In this document: one piece after another, positions 6,799 through 7,250 of the stretch | Layout of the letters: each line of letters begins with the position of its first letter | Position numbering within the stretch: position 1 is the stretch's first letter | Source: Chloroflexota bacterium | GTDB taxonomy: Bacteria; Chloroflexota; Dehalococcoidia; UBA6926; JACQUM01 | Assembly: GCA_016210295.1 (NCBI GenBank) | Contig: JACQUM010000127.1 | Coordinates: 1-7,250, forward strand | Direction of reading: 5' to 3' | DNA length: 7,250 nt | Made by a program: the position numbers and the translations under genes | Notes under the pieces: model-generated | Told to the model about the DNA's origin: nothing | The model's input: only the letters and a program-made list of their open reading frames with translations | Database searches by the model: none

Positions 6799-7250
6799 CG
6801 CACCTTCCGCGTGGCCCTCGCTCAGGTCAACCCCACCGTGGGTGACCTGGACGGCAACACCCGGCTCATCTGCGACGGAATCGAGGAGGCTCGCCGCCTC
6901 GGCGCCGACCTGGTCGCCTTCCCCGAGCTGTGTGTTACCGGCTACCCTCCCGAGGACCTGCTCCTCAAACCCAGCTTCGTCGCCGAGAACCGGAAGCGGT
7001 TGGACCGGATCGTGGAGGCGTCCTCGGGGATAGCGGTGGTCGTGGGCTTCGCCGACGCCGACGGCTCCGACATCTACAACGCCGCCGCAGTCATCCACGA
7101 TGGAAAGCTCGTGGACGTCTACCGCAAAATCTTCCTGCCCACCTACAGCGTCTTCGATGAGGATCGCTACTTCCGCGCTGGCGACCGCTGTCCGGTCTAT
7201 GTGATCAACGGCGTCGCCGTCGGTGTCAATGTCTGCGAGGACCTCTGGTA
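6796..7250 (+). CDS. nadE: Glutamine-dependent NAD+ synthetase, N-terminal amidase domain (3' end outside window)
   Basis: The full enzyme converts deamido-NAD+ (nicotinic acid adenine dinucleotide) to NAD+ with ATP, using ammonia released from glutamine; this is the last step of NAD synthesis in the cytoplasm. The 151 complete codons present cover most of the nitrilase-superfamily glutaminase domain. It opens with VALAQVNPTVGDLDGNT. The family's Glu-Lys-Cys triad is visible: Glu44 in FPELCVTGYPPEDLL, Lys111 in YRKIFLPTYSVFDE and Cys147 in NVCEDLW. YPPEDLLLKP and the YSVFDEDRYF segment are typical of the glutamine-dependent NadE branch and set it apart from other nitrilases. The C-terminal ATP-dependent synthetase domain should follow beyond the window, in a protein usually of about 540-680 aa. 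The frame is open to the edge. GTG 6796 is the start because of its Shine-Dalgarno sequence. The gene has its own promoter and appears independent of the permease. Confidence 0.93.
   Translation, partial: MRTFRVALAQVNPTVGDLDGNTRLICDGIEEARRLGADLVAFPELCVTGYPPEDLLLKPSFVAENRKRLDRIVEASSGIAVVVGFADADGSDIYNAAAVIHDGKLVDVYRKIFLPTYSVFDEDRYFRAGDRCPVYVINGVAVGVNVCEDLW

Noticed and set aside
6602..7033. + strand open frame of 143 codons overlapping the start of nadE
   Set aside because: It crosses the nadE promoter and start in another frame, and the nadE frame has strong family motifs. No domain or good ribosome site supports it.

Overview
The window is GC-rich bacterial DNA with every gene on the + strand. 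It holds two intact genes and two genes cut by the window edges. GTG start codons, the GSI-alpha type of glutamine synthetase and the GC-rich codon choice suggest a high-GC bacterium, perhaps of a Chloroflexota- or Actinomycetota-like lineage. That placement is a weak inference: no rRNA or other phylogenetic marker is present.

Layout. (1) Positions 2-850: the last 282 residues of a type I glutamine synthetase (glnA), 5' end missing. (2) After a 31-base gap, 882-5453: the complete large (alpha) subunit of glutamate synthase (gltB, 1523 aa). Together these form a GS-GOGAT ammonium-assimilation unit that ends at a strong intrinsic terminator (5468-5511). (3) Positions 5512-5691: a locally AT-richer regulatory stretch with a TTGACA promoter element, a possible DtxR/IdeR-type iron-repressor half-site and a near-palindrome. 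(4) Positions 5692-6522: an FTR1/EfeU-family iron permease. (5) Positions 6523-6795: a non-coding spacer with a weak hairpin and, at its end, an extended -10 promoter. (6) From 6796 to the window edge: the N-terminal amidase domain of a glutamine-dependent NAD+ synthetase (nadE), truncated by the window.

How the genes fit. GlnA makes glutamine from glutamate and ammonia. GltB uses glutamine and 2-oxoglutarate to make glutamate. NadE also consumes glutamine, as the nitrogen donor for NAD+. The window therefore carries one glutamine producer and two glutamine users with unrelated amidotransferase folds (Ntn-type in GltB, nitrilase-type in NadE). The iron permease is a separate unit; its only visible link is that GltB carries a 3Fe-4S cluster.

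Nothing here looks like an undescribed system. The points most worth a second look are the absence of gltD beside a GltB that also lacks the ferredoxin-type loop, and the possible iron-responsive control region in front of the permease.
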